NCBI GenBank assembly: GCA_035582835.1
Contig: JAYKAV010000900.1
Location: 525,539 to 589,538, forward strand
From: Phoebastria nigripes
Lineage: Eukaryota; Chordata; Aves; Procellariiformes; Diomedeidae
DNA length: 64,000 nucleotides
Direction of reading: 5' to 3'
Shown here: piece after piece, positions 48,426 through 61,700 of the stretch
Position numbering within the stretch: position 1 is the first letter of the stretch
Layout of the letters: the number at the start of each line of letters is the position of its first letter
The notes under the pieces: generated by a model
Seen by the model: only the letters and a program-made list of their open reading frames with translations
The model's database searches: none
What the model was told of the DNA's origin: nothing
Translations under genes and position numbers: made by a program

Positions 48426-51400
48426 AAGTGGTACCTGCATGTCAAGAAATTGCCTGCCTCACTCCCCTTTTTCTTTACCATTCTTCTTTGGCCTCCTCAG
48501 AGTCAGCAGGAAATTCAGGCCACAGATACTGTGGTGTCACTTGGAACAAGCAAGGACAAACAGAAATAATGGGAGAAATTAAGCAGGAACAAAAATAAAT
48601 GACATATTACCATGGTTGCAGTAACATGTACCACCATCTGCAGGAGACAGAAGAAAGGGCAGTATGGCACTCCTTGGACCACTTAGGGTTCACAGTCAAG
48701 AGAGCAATTTTTGTTTGCACAGTTTCAACCCCATTCACAACAAATATATTGTATTTGCCTTTTCGTACTCAATGTTCCAAATTTAATTCTGTGTACAGTA
48801 TTTCAATTAAAATGTGTAGAAGAGTATGTGTGCACATTTGTTTATGTAAATTGTTTCCCTGACCATCTTAAAAAGTTTAAGTCAGTTCTAGTTTTACTCT
48901 CTTAAATTAAATTATTTGTTGAAAAACTGATGATACAGCAACATTCAGTAGATTAATAAAACTTCATAATTAACAATGTATTTATTCTCACTCTATCATA
49001 GTTATTTCTATTCAGTTTGTATAGGTAGATCACACTTGTTACCACATTTCAGATTTGAGATGCACAGCATGTAAATTTTATTTTTATTTCCAGCAAAATT
49101 ATTTACCTGGATCAAACACTTCCCCTTCGCAACAGACATCTCAAGTTACCTATATTGCTACTGAGGACTAAATTATTTTCTGAAGCACAAGTACACAAGG
49201 TTCCTAGAGAATTTCAGCTGTATGTGTCCATAAGGAATTACATGTTTTTAGAAGAAAAATCCAAACGCTTCTCTAAAAACAGGAATAAACACAAACATCT
49301 CAAACATGAAATGTATTTCAGAACATAATCAAGTATTTTGCTCCTGAATTATAATGACCAGATGAAAATATTTGAGCCATCTTGTAAGCAAAATCATTAT
49401 CAAACATATTTTAAATCTCAACTGTTGTATTTCCACAGCTAACAGTGCCAACAGTAATTTTTATGTTGTATATTGTGCTGCAAATATTCAGCAGCACTAT
49501 GCTTTCCTGAGCAAAATACCCATTCTTACGGACATCAGAAAGGGCTGACTAAAAGGAGAAGAAAACAAAATGGAACTGATATAAGAAGTTCACAGGTCAT
49601 ATAAAAATCACAGGTCAAAATAAAATTTAAAACTGGAAAAGAAACTAAAAACCAAAATTGGAAAACAAAAACATATGAAATTGAAATGAACAACCCTTGT
49701 TTCCCTTTATTTTGAAGTTGTCCATACTCGTGTCAGGACGCAGAGGTCCTTTATTGACCATGTAGCACAGTATGGATTTTAAAGTCAGAATCATAATGTG
49801 CCCGAAAAGTAAAGCCATATAAGGACGGCAACTGAAAAAAGACAGAAAGAACAACTCTGTAGATGTCTTGCTTCTGGAAAGCAGTGACATCGTTTATCAG
49901 TTACGAGCAAGCACTTTTCTCATTAAGAAAATGTCATCATAAAAAATTCTTCACTAGCTGAATGCTCAGAAAATGGACTCAGTAAGTTTACTGAACAAGG
50001 TATATGTATCTGCATAAGCAGATACGTAAGCAAGGATTAAAGATTAGTAGTTAGCTAGAAAAGTTTCTAAATGTATTTTACCAAAACTTATCAAGTGACA
50101 TCTTTATACAAATAGGCATTTTGACACATCAAGTACTACCACTCTCACCTAAGTCCTTTTCAACTGCTGTTAAAACTACAGCTTTTGAATAGTGGGAGGG
50201 CATTTTGTAAACTTAGTTGGCCACCCTAATATTAGGGTCTGAAGTTAAAATGGACAGTCTCTTCTCTGATGGAATAATTTTTTCCTTTATTAATTGGATG
50301 GTAAATTAATTAGATTAAATTGATTGTTTAATCGATTCCAGCTGAATGGGATATGTAGCATATCAAGTTTGGATTTTTGGACTGTTCTTTTTCTTAGTTG
50401 TTTATTAAGTTGCTGGTGACAAAGTTACTAAGCTGGGCTTACCACTTCATCTGGGAAGGCTGAGTTAGAAAAACTTTGGGAGTTTAGATAAGGAGCCTAT
50501 TGATGTGACACAAATTCTTTCCAACGATCCATTTTTATGGATTCCTGAGCAGCAATATGAAGCATTATTCCAATGCAAACAACTGAACAGCAGGCAAGGC
50601 ATTTTAACCAGCACCACAAGAATACTAGGCTCTGACAACAAAATAAATGACAGTGACCATCTGCTGACATAGCCATTAAAATTAGCCATGTCATTCTGAC
50701 AAAGTATTTTGAGACAATGGCATAATTGTTCACAGATATATTTTGATAACTTTTGCTGGCAAAGTGTGAGAAGAAATCTCCAGTTCTGCAGGTAACGGTA
50801 CAAAAAGATGACCTGGAATCTGGCTGACCTGACGTGAATTCACCAAGGGACAGGTGAGAGGAAGGCCCACAGCTTGCTTTGCCTTCATTACCTCCTGTCG
50901 CTCAAATCAGGTAGGGAAAGGACATGAACATGCATTGCTTACCACAGGAACCAGGACCTTCATGACTAGGGTTGATGCAAGCATGGGCTTGCTATGTTTA
51001 TGGAAACAAAATATATTTCTCCCAGTTCAAAACAGATTAAAACCAAGATCTGGAACTTGCAAACTACTCTGAAAACAGAGCACGATTTTCCAGTCATAAG
51101 TGCCATAAAGGCACCTTTGTCAAAGAGGCTGAGTCTATTTCACATGGCATGTGCCCTTCCATAAGGCATCAGCCTGTACAGAGAGTACCCCAAGGGACCC
51201 ACCTCCACTGCCGTTATTGATCCACCTCTATAAATACTTTCTGTTGTTTGTGACTTTCTGCACCACTGTGCCTCTAGTCTTCATTCAGATCCTTAGACGA
51301 CACTAGTATATTTTATCAACAATTTTGCTTTTTGCCCATATACCGCAGGAGAATTTCTAACTTCAAATCAGTATTATTATTACAGCAAAATAGATGCAAC

Positions 51401-54400
51401 ATTGTTTTCTGGTCCTGGAATATATGTATTTGGCCATCCGAGTTGTAACCTCTACTGTCCTTTTGGATGTTTTTTATACTATATTGCTTTCTATACTAAT
51501 GTTCTTGCTATGATTTATCCTCTGCTTTGACAGTATTACATTTAACCAAAAAAGTTTACAGATGTAAAAGTCTTGAAAACCTATTGGTTTAATTTTTATT
51601 ATCAAAGAGGCATAAAGATATTTTTCCCAGTAAAGTGAAACTTCTAGCCTTGTGTTCCTCTTTGACAGTGACTTGCAGTGCTGTTTTCCTTACATATATA
51701 TTCATTTGAACTGATACAGACAGAAACAAACATTTTGACTAACCAGAGATAAAGAGTGTCAGGTCATGAGTCGCAAAAGCGTTGCCTTTTAATATTTTTT
51801 AAGACCTTCAATTTCCCTCATTAGCATTTAAATATATCACCCAGCATTTTGTTATAAGCGCATACTTCTCTCCACTCTTTTTCTTTGCAGCCATTAACAA
51901 CATTATTCATCAACCTAAAGTCCGCTTTCAGCACTTGTCTAAGTTATCTTGTTGAAAAGAATATCATGACAGGTATCATGACAAGTGAGAACAATGCCTA
52001 GGAATCCCTTTGCTAAAACAACTTTTGAAGCTCTGAGTAAATGAGACCTGAGGCTGCTCCCGCAGGACTGAAGCTATCATTGTCTTTAGGTTTTGGGAAT
52101 CCACTAATAATCATGCCTTAGAGACACCTTTAGAGCTATGCCACCCACCATCCACTGATAACGGAGGACGGCAGCCCCTGCTCTGTCAGAAGGGCAATGC
52201 CCATACCCAGACTTGCTCCACCATTCCTGATGTTGCACTGTGTGCTCTCCTTTCAGGCTATAGCTATATTGTTTGGAGGAGAGGTAGCTGAGGCCAGTTG
52301 CACAGAAAAGAGTAGCAAGACCTGAGTGCAAGGGCTACGAAAAAACTGGATGCAGACCTTTTATTTGAGGTAGATAGTGCTTTCATGTAGCATAGACAAA
52401 AAACCCCCACAACCAAACCAACCTACGCAAGAAACCCACACTGATGGTATTAGACAACAAAACCAAGAATCCTGAAAACAGAAACCACCTCTTGATTTAC
52501 ATTGTCCATTTCCTTCTAAATCTATGTTTGGGATCTCAGAACACAATGAAGTTACAGAAAAACTTTTCTGGCTGATTAATATGAAATATTTTTAGTCTGT
52601 GTCTTAACTTTCCTGGGATTGCTACATAAACACCACTGAAGTGACAACACTGCAACGGAAATGGTTTTATGATTGAGAACCCTAAGGAGATTCAGTGTAA
52701 GAAGAAAAAAAAAGTTAAGACAAAATGATAGTNATAATTGTAGACAGGCATAAAAGTATGAGGGAAATGAGAATTTGCCATCCAAGATAGAAAGGGGCAT
52801 TTGGAAAACTCTGCTCACATACCAGTGGGTCCTCACTACTTTTCAGCAGATGGCACTACAGTGCTAGTATTGGATTTTATAATAAAACTATGTGCAAGTC
52901 ACTTGGACTTCCAGAACAGGATTGCCTCCCTATTTATGCACATGGCTTCACGAAGGGATTTCACACTTTGTAATTATTTGAGAAACAATGGCTCAAGGTT
53001 GCCAAGCAGAACTCCCTCTATGAATGCAGATTGTTCTTAAAACTGTAGAAGTCAGCAGATGTTTACAGTCATAAACAAATTACCAAATATTTTGCAAATG
53101 CAATCTGACTATGCTATATTCAAGAAATACATTATGGAAACAGCAGTGTCAGATATCACTAGGCATTTACTAGAACACTGTTTGTGAGCTGTCAAACACA
53201 AAAAAAGCACTGGAGAAAGAATAAAATCTTTTTTGGCATATACACCTATCAAGACTAAAAAGCAGACGCAAATTGCATAGATTTTATCAGGGTCTTACAA
53301 GTAAGACACTTTTTTTTAAATAACATAGTCTAACTGAGCAATGAGATAATGGAAAGAAGCATTTTTTCCTGCTGAGAACAATAGGAATTACAATGGAAGA
53401 AAAATTACTCTTAGCTAGGGCAAGGACATGCTACATCTTTCAACAATGAGGACAGGAAATTTCAAGCAATTCCTTTTGATTGCATGAGGCAAGCTCTCCC
53501 AGCAAAACATAAATACATTTTCATTTTAAAAAAAAATTGCTTCTTGAGGTAAATACAACAGTTTAAAGAAAATTAGTTCAGCTGATTGAGAACCCAGCCT
53601 TCAAAAACAACTCTAGGGGGTTCAGCACAGCTGAAAGTAATAGTTTTGAATTCCACCTACCCCAGAGCATTTGATATTATAAAGAAAAGGTACTCTGTGA
53701 TTCAGAGTAGATCGTTCTTCTCACTCCCAATTTAGTTCTTCAGCTACTTGGGGTTACACTGAATGCCTAAACTGCAATACATACTTGAGGTGCATCAGAA
53801 TTGACACCTGGAAGACACAAAATCCTTATCTGAGCTGGCTCTAAGAAAGTAAGAATGTGACAATTTAAAAAACCACAACTGCTTCAGTTTCTTTATATTT
53901 CACATGAATTCTAACCCAAACTTTTCACTCCCTTTTCCTCCTGAGACTTTCATGGTTTTCCTGCTTCTTTGGAGACCACAGACTCTCTAAAATGTTAAAG
54001 TATTGAAGCTTTTATGGAATGCAAATTTCAAATTTTTCTCCAACTCCAGTGATGACTTTAAGTAGATAAATTTACCCTAGATGAGGAAAGGAAATTGCTA
54101 GAGGAAATTTCTAAAAAAGAAAGAAAAAAAGAAAGTGGTACACTAGGACAGCTTCCCAAATGCTGTAGATGATCAAAGAAAATATATTATGACTGTGTAT
54201 GTCAGAATCCATTGAAAGTCCTAATAAAAGCAGCATACAATATGTCCTACATCTAAGCCTGTTATTGCAGACTCGGATAAAAGAAGCCTTAGTGTTTTAA
54301 CAGGACTGAAACACAGTAGATGTTTTTCAGAGATGTCTAATAAGTTATACTCAGAGCAGAGGTGCTTCTGCTTATGCAGAAAGCAGGACAGGTGATTTTT

Positions 54401-57400
54401 TCTACTGCATTCATTTAATTTTTGAACAGTTTTACAGATTTTACCAAGCAGTTATTACGAGACCATGTTGAACCCTATGAGATATTCAGCACCAGCACCA
54501 TGTTAAGATACTTCCTCATACTCCAAGGCTGTTCTTTACTGCATTTCATGGTCCAGCATCCTCTGTTATGTTGTTTTAAAGCCAGCTTTGTTGCTAAAAA
54601 TTCTTTATCACCACAGCAGGATTTCTATGGTTAACCTTCTATAGAGAGACCCAAGCTAAGTGCTGTTGATTGTCTGTATGTACCAGACCATCTGAACAGT
54701 AAAGGCAGGAATTAAAGCAATTCAAGTCACTGTGATTCTTTTTAGGATTTCAGTAGACTTCACATAAAGCATGAGGAGAAGAACAAGTTTAAGCTTTGTA
54801 AAATATTTCTGAAAACATTTCTTTTCCTTTGCTCAGGTGAACTCTTGCTCAGAGCACAGCAAATATGTACAGTAGTTCATATTTCTTAAGCTTCAGTTCG
54901 GACATTGTTTTTGCTTACTGAGGTAGCACAGCAGAAGATAAAGCCAGATAAAAGAATTCTCTTCGCTTTCATACAGAACCATCTTACCTGGACTACTTTA
55001 AAATTGTATCTTGCTTCCTTTCAGTATGGTCATCCTGTTTTGTTAGTTTTCCAACACACTGCTAGGTCAACACAATTTTTATTAACTCAGTACTAGCTAA
55101 AAGGAAAGCTGAGACCATTTAAAGCTGTCATTTGCCTAGCAAGCTGTCATTCTGAAATATGCAATTCACGTTATCTGCTATATTTACTTCCCATCCACTC
55201 TCATACAACGATTTGTTTTCCTATTTTTTAAAAGTTTTAGTGCTTTGTTGCCTGTTATCCTGGAAGTAACAGCATTTATTCATTTATGTCTGTTTATATC
55301 ACAGTTCAGACAGGTGTTTTTGTTACACATGGCCTGAGAAAACATTGTTAACTTTTTACTAAATGAATCACTACCTACATTATTTAGCAAGCAATGAAAT
55401 GATTCAGTCCTGTAAGGTGCTTAATGCATTCAGCTCTCACCTCAGTGACATACGTGAAGCTGAAACTCAGTACCAAGCCCAGAAACTGGCACTTTTATGT
55501 GCTACTGCACATCAAAATATGTGCTAGTACATATTGATGACACTCAGTAGATTTTCTGTAGGAACCTTCTGATAAACACATTCCAGCTTTAGGCACTATT
55601 TGACCTAAAAGGAAATTCACCTCTACCTTAACAAAACACAGCTGTTTGTTACAAAAAGTACTCTCAAACACTGCTTTCAGATGCTAAAAATAGAAAGGGG
55701 ACTTGCCACAAAATAGTATAAAAAGGGAAATGCTGGTTTACAAGTTGTTGAATTTTAAATAACTTTTGCCAACAAAAGAAAGTCTTTGAGTTACATAAGC
55801 TTGGCTGTGTCTGTTTTGTGACATACCTGGAAAATTATGTAATTTTCTTTAATTTTTTTTTTTATGTGCTCCATTTCTTCTGCATCTGCCTTGCTCCCAG
55901 TACATTCTCCTAAATAATCAAAAAACTGCATCCAGTTAAATCAAACTGTCAGTACTGATTTCAATGGCAGCAGAGATTCCAGCACAAAAATGAATCTGGC
56001 CAAAACCTGAATACCTTATTGAAGGGCGAGTGATCATGGATCAAGGTACTAACCTTCTAATACTTACCACTAAAATATCTGTAGGCCAAGTGGTACAACT
56101 GGAGTATAACACATGGTTATAGTTTTTCCTGGAAAAGTACTTATTTGCCTTGCTTATTTTTTAAGCTAGAAATACTTTTCTGCAGAGTAATAAGATGATA
56201 CATAATTTGCAAAGAAAATATATGGCAGAACAAGACATAGAAAGCCATTGAAAGTGCATGACACATTCAAAGGCATTCAAAGACTTGTTATATATTTATG
56301 ATCATACAATTATGGTTGTTATCTGGTAATTAAAGCAGTCAGTATGCCAGAAAAATTTGAGATTTTAAACAGTGAAATAAAGCAACATACTTGATAAGTA
56401 GAAATGAGCTTGCTTCTTACCAACAGTTACTTCTGGATAAGGACCTGTAGTTTGGCCATGCTTCACAGGACTATGGTAAAATAATGACACTGTTGGACTG
56501 CTTACTCTAATTCAAGGATAATCCGTAACCGATAGGCATTTCTGCATACCCACAACAGAAAGACTTTAATTTGCTACCTAATCATAGTCTGCTTTTGTCA
56601 GAAATTTTGAGAAGAAACAACAGCCATTCTGTATTTCTCTGCCCCCAAAAGAATAATATTCCACCCAGCCACCTATGAGAGACACCCAAAAGCATTTGCC
56701 CAGTGCTTATTATTTTCTTGCACTCTCTCCCTTGATGCTTCATTGCAGACAACACACTGGATTTTTCTCAGAAAACATTAAAACTGCTATGCTCTGAGGG
56801 TATGATGGTAAGTCAAAACACAATTTTATAGCATTCAGGGGTGTTGCACAACCCTGTTTATGGTAGCTGGACTAGATCTTGCATCCTGAACTTACTGAAA
56901 CATACTGAGCTTGTTTCTAAGACAGTTCTATGCTACAGGTTGGTGATTTTTTTTAATGATGCATCACTTTGAACCTATGTCCCTTGCTGTCTCAGATTTA
57001 ACGTCTTACGTAGCTGCTCTGTTCCTGGGGAAGACTCTTAGCACTTGAAGAGTGTTAGAGTATGACATAATTTTTTTCTGGAAAGAAAAAATTCTGTGTC
57101 TACCTCCTGACAACCAATACAGTTCTCCCCTTGCAATCTAACCAACACAAAAGTTGCCTACTCTTTCTTCAAACCTTTCTATACAAACCACCACTCAGCT
57201 ATCTATGACCTCTTTCTCTGTTGAAATGATATATTTGTTGGCTTTAGTATTCTTCTACAGAACCAGATTTCTAACTTTTTTGCAAAATTTGCAAAGAAAT
57301 ATTACTGCAAGAAAATTTTACAAAGGTTTTCACGCTTACACATTAAGGCCTGATTTTGAGCTTTCTTACACTGACTATACACAGAGAAGTTCTGACTGCA

Positions 57401-57600
57401 TCCAAGAAACTAACTCCTAGGGCAGCTGTAATACCACAACTTAATATATATATTATCAATTCAAAATTTTTAATTTTACTTCCGTACGAACAAGAAACTA
57501 TATCAGGTACAAACTTAAACTAAGCACCATGCTAGTGATCAATATTTGAATAATACTTCAGAAACTCAGAAATGCATTTGGGAAATCAAAATAATTCAGC
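48426..57600. other. Intronic DNA, mostly featureless
   Basis: It contains a possible ancient-repeat fragment (55945-56005) and a minus-strand stretch near 49.7-49.83 kb with a good acceptor-like sequence and several CpGs. The minus-strand frames at 50465-50803 are broken and unassigned. Elsewhere it is AT-rich with A-runs (for example about 54110-54136). No transposon termini are seen. Confidence 0.4.
55945..56005 (+). repeat. Possible ancient amniote repeat fragment
   Basis: tactgatttcaatggcagca, attccagcac and gaatctggcc, in that order, resemble the archosaur/turtle repeat CACTGACTTCAATGGGAGC followed by GCTCAGCACC and AATCTGGCC. It is diverged and the call is recall-based. Confidence 0.35.
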
Positions 57601-58761
57601 AGTACTGTATTGGGTTTGCGTGGCAAAGTTTTGGTAGCAGGGGAGCTAGCGGGGTGGCTTCTGTCAGAAGATGCCAGAAACTTCCCCATTGTCTGATAGA
57701 GCCAATGCCAGCCGGCTCCAAGACGGACCCGTCACTGGCCAAGGTTGAGCCCATCAGCGACGATGATAGTGCCTCTGTGATAACGTAATTAAGAAGGGGA
57801 AAAAAACTGCTGCACAACAGCAGTTGGAGGAGAGGAGTGAGAAAATGTGAGAGAAACAACTCTGCAGACACCAAGGTCAGTGAAGAAGAAGCAGGAGGAG
57901 GTACTCCAGGGGCTGGAGGAGAGATTCCCCTGCAGCGCGTGGTGAAGACCATGGTGAGGCAGGCTGTCCCCCTGCAGCCCATGGAGGTTAAAGGTGGAGC
58001 AGATACCCACCTGCAGCCCATGGAGCACCCCACACCAAAGCAGATGAATGCTCCCGAAGGAGGCTGTGACCCCGTGGGAAGCCTGTGCTGGAGCAGGCTC
58101 CTGGCAGGACCTGTGGAACTGTGGAGAGAGGAGCCCACGCTGGAGCAGGTTTGCTGGCAGGACTTGTGAGCCCATGGGGGACCCANGCTGGAGCAGTCTG
58201 TTCCTGAAGGACTGCGCCCCTTGGAAAGGACACATGTAAAGGACCCACGCTGGAGCAGTTCNTGAAGAACNGCAGNCCGTGGGAAGGACCCACATTGGAG
58301 AAGTTCGTGGAGGACTGTCTCCCGTGGGTGGGACGCCACACTGAAGCAGGGGAAGAGTGTGAGGAGTCCTCCCTCTGAGGAGGAAGGAGNGGCAGAGACA
58401 CCGTGTGATGAATTGNCTGCAACCCCCATTCCCCGTCCCGCTGGGGGGCTTGGGGGGAGGAGGTAGAGAATTCAGGAGTGAAGTTGAGCCCAGGAAGAAG
58501 GGAGGTGTGGGGGGAAAGTGTTTTAAGATTTGGTTTTATTTCTCATTACCCCACTCTGATTTGATTGGTAATAAATTAAATTAATTTCCCCAAGTCAAGT
58601 CTGTTTTGCCCATGATGGTAATTGCTGAGTGGTCTTGCTGTCCTTAACCCACGAGCCTTTCATCATATTTTTTCTCCCCCTTGGCCAGCCTAGGAGGGGG
58701 AGTGAGAGAGTAGCTTTGGTGGGCACCTGGCGTCCAGCCAAGGTCAACCCACCACAAGTAC
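57601..58761 (+). mobile_element. Solo LTR (1.15 kb) of an avian endogenous retrovirus with 5-bp target-site duplication
   Basis: The body is 57606-58756 (1151 bp). It opens tgtattgggtttgcgtggca and ends gtccagccaa then ggtcaacccaccaca, giving TG...CA ends. A perfect 5-bp repeat, agtac, flanks it (57601-57605 and 58757-58761). A polyadenylation signal aataaa at 58570-58575 fixes the plus orientation. U3 is G-rich and purine-rich, with repeated ctgcagcccatgg and ctggagcag motifs. No internal viral coding sequence is attached. The long open frames through it on the minus strand (up to 277 codons) are a by-product of its GC-rich, low-stop composition and match no viral protein known to me. Its CpG content and low decay suggest a fairly young insertion. 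The start sequence is one I associate with common avian LTRs, but the family is not resolved. Confidence 0.88.
58179..58352 (+). repeat. Internal tandem repeat of the 1.15-kb LTR
   Basis: The motif ggacccacgctggagcag recurs at 58179, 58241, 58286 and 58331 with decay. The last three starts are exactly 45 bp apart; the first is 62 bp from the second. Such arrays in U3 commonly hold enhancer or binding-site repeats, but no specific factor site is claimed. Four of the LTR's six ambiguous bases fall here. Confidence 0.7.
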
Positions 58762-61700
58762 ACTTGTAATGCAAATATGTATGCAAATACATTTTTTTTT
58801 TTAATGAATAGTATTTCAGAATTTACGTAAACTCTTATGGAATTATAATAGGAAGATGTTAGGATAGGGATAAAAATCTTTGTATGCAAAAAGGACAGAA
58901 GATTTCTTATATCCAGACGGAAACCCTTTGTCAGAATGCACTACTTGATCTGCACACACACTGACTGAGAGATGCCTGCAGCATTCCATGCAACCAACAA
59001 GTTAAGAATGAGAGATGCTCTATCACGCTAGTTCCAGATGTGTGGTTTTGAATTTTAAGGAGCTCAAGCTTTTCTACATTAGGAAAGTGAACCAGCAATT
59101 TTGCCAGAAGTAGGTGTAATGGAAGATGCTTCCATTAAAAGAGTAAATAAAGCACTTGTTCCTTTCCATGCCCCACGTTACAGCTTCCACTGCACATAGC
59201 ACTGATGCAGTTACACAGAAACAGAAAAAAGCATATGAAATTTCTCAGTGAGAAATGAACATATGTGTGAAACCTGTATTATGGAACCCCCTCCACGTGA
59301 AGGTATAGTGCAAGAGAAATAAGTAGATCAGTATTTCTGACAAAGAAGCATAGGCTGTTATAACAGTGATTTGTCAGAAAGTGTGTGGTGTGTGTGGAGA
59401 CCTTGAAAAAATTGAAAGGAAATGTTTTTTTTCTGGACAAACAAGATTACAGAAGTAAAATTATCTAAAGCATGCACTTCAGTAACTACATTTTCCAAAA
59501 AAATTCAGGACAAGATTAACTTCTTCAATAAAGACTTCTACAAGACAAAGTGCGAACTGTCCTTACAAGACAGAATTACCCTATAAAGGAGCATTTTGTC
59601 AAAAAGGAGTTGCAAGTGAGTCAATATCACCTCACCAACTGCTGTTGCAGTTTGCAGATATATGCAATTTATCATATCAGTGCTATTGTGACTGGATGGC
59701 AGAAATACAGACCTCAGAGTCTAAAACCCTGTTATGCTGCTAATGAGTCTGAGACAAGACTGCAAAACCAATTGCAGTAGAAGGTTCATAGACTTCTGTA
59801 TAATACAGTGTAAAAATATTTATATTTAAAATACAATATATGAAGAATAATAAATTCAGTTTTGAATTTTCCTTTTTCTTTGAATTTTCACTGAAGTGAA
59901 CTCAGAGTAAACAATATAATCTGGTTCAAGACACTCAAATCTGCTTAGTCTTTTGGTGTAAGGGGGATTACACCTAAGGAAACCTCACATAGCATTATTC
60001 TGTACTGATCCACTAGTTATCTGTGATTTTCAGTGTTAGTTAATCAATAATTAATGATTTAGCTAATTTCTTGGCTAACTTAGGGCTACAATAATTTTGA
60101 ACTAGCATATTATAAACTACTTCTGTAATTAAGAAAATTTTCAATTCACTGTGTATGTCCCTGTAGTGATTTTGTGTATCTTTTAACATATGCTTAAAAA
60201 CACTGGTAAAATAAAAATAGACCATAAAATAATCGACACATTCTTCATGGAATGAAGGGATACGATGCTTAAAAGAAAGCCTTCCCCAAAACAATGAAAA
60301 AACAAGAGGTGGTGGTAGATACAGAGAAAAATAGATGTTGAGGAATTATGAATACTATTCTATACCGGAAGTCTTTTTTCAGCAACTTTTGAGCCTGATC
60401 ATGATATTTACTCAAAAAGGGAAACACAGGCTGCAGGTGAATTTGGTGAATCACATCTCCCACCTTCCAGGGAAGGACTGCTAGCCACCAGCATGTTTAG
60501 GAGCAGGGTTTTCCCATCCTGTCCGGCTGACACGGCTCCTCTCTGCATATGCAAACATTTGCTGATGTAGAGAATAGAAATCCAGTGCTGCTAATGCCTA
60601 AGGACTACTTTCAGCAGCAGTCCAGTATTCTTCCTCTTGCCCTTAGTATTTAGTACTTCATCAGTCATGGATGTAAAGTGGGACTAAAATTTTGGAAAAA
60701 AGTTCCCTCACTTCTATCCCTCAAATAAAATATGCTGAAGAGCAAATGTGACTATTTCTCCGGTATAAAATTTGACCTGCTGAGAAAGATAATAATAATA
60801 ATCAGAAGGGCTTTCTGAAACTTTGGACAGTTTTCAAGGGGGATGGTAATGGAACACCAGAATTACACTTCTGACTCCAAGAAGCACTTAATTATTTAGA
60901 CAAACTAAACCAATGTTGACTTCTGTTTCCCATGTCCTGAATAAATAATCTAACCAGCAGATAGGCAAGAAGGGTGGTCCCAGCCTTTACTTTGCTTTGC
61001 CTTTCTATTGCCAGCAATAACTTATTTCCTCTGAAGTCTAACGGAATAATTTCCTTGACACAAAGCCAGTTTTTTCTTTTATTCTGCTCAGAAAAATAGA
61101 AAAAAATAAGTGATGTTCAATTTAAACATTTTTTTAGAATAATTTTTGATGAAATTGATGATACTTTCATTTGATTTAATTAAATCTCATCAATTTAATA
61201 CAATGCAATATGCAAAGCAAATACAATGAAGTATGCTTTTAAATATTGACTTTTTAACACTTGCTTATTCAGTACAACATCTTAAACTATGAAGTGTTTA
61301 TCATGAAAAGAATTTAAACATGAAATTATTGAAGACTCCTTAGACAAGTAAATGTATCTCTAAATCTTGGAGAAAATGGTCATTTTGCACGGAAATTACC
61401 GCTTTTGATAAAGACTTCCTTTGTACTGATCTTTTTGATTTGCTTTATTTTTCTCCATGAAATTTTTTTGTTCATAACTTTCCTATTTTCCTTCCATAGA
61501 AGGCAGTTCATTTTGCTGAAATCATGCCACTTCCCCCAGCTTTTCTTAAAAGTTTGTTTATCACCAGGAAAGCTAAATCTTTAATGTTAATTTTTCATTA
61601 ATATTATATATACTATGTCCTTTGAATACTGTTTGTGGATGTGATAAAATGTGTTTAATTTCTACACACAAAAGACTTTATTTACAATTAAATATTAAAT

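Noticed and set aside
50465..50803. Minus-strand open frames, considered as a processed pseudogene
   Set aside because: No recognisable parent protein, no poly(A) tail and no target duplication.
57596..58429. 277-codon minus-strand open frame and overlapping frames through the 1.15-kb LTR
   Set aside because: They lie within a GC-rich solo LTR with tandem repeats and low stop density, several frames are open at once, and the sequence matches no viral or host protein known to me.
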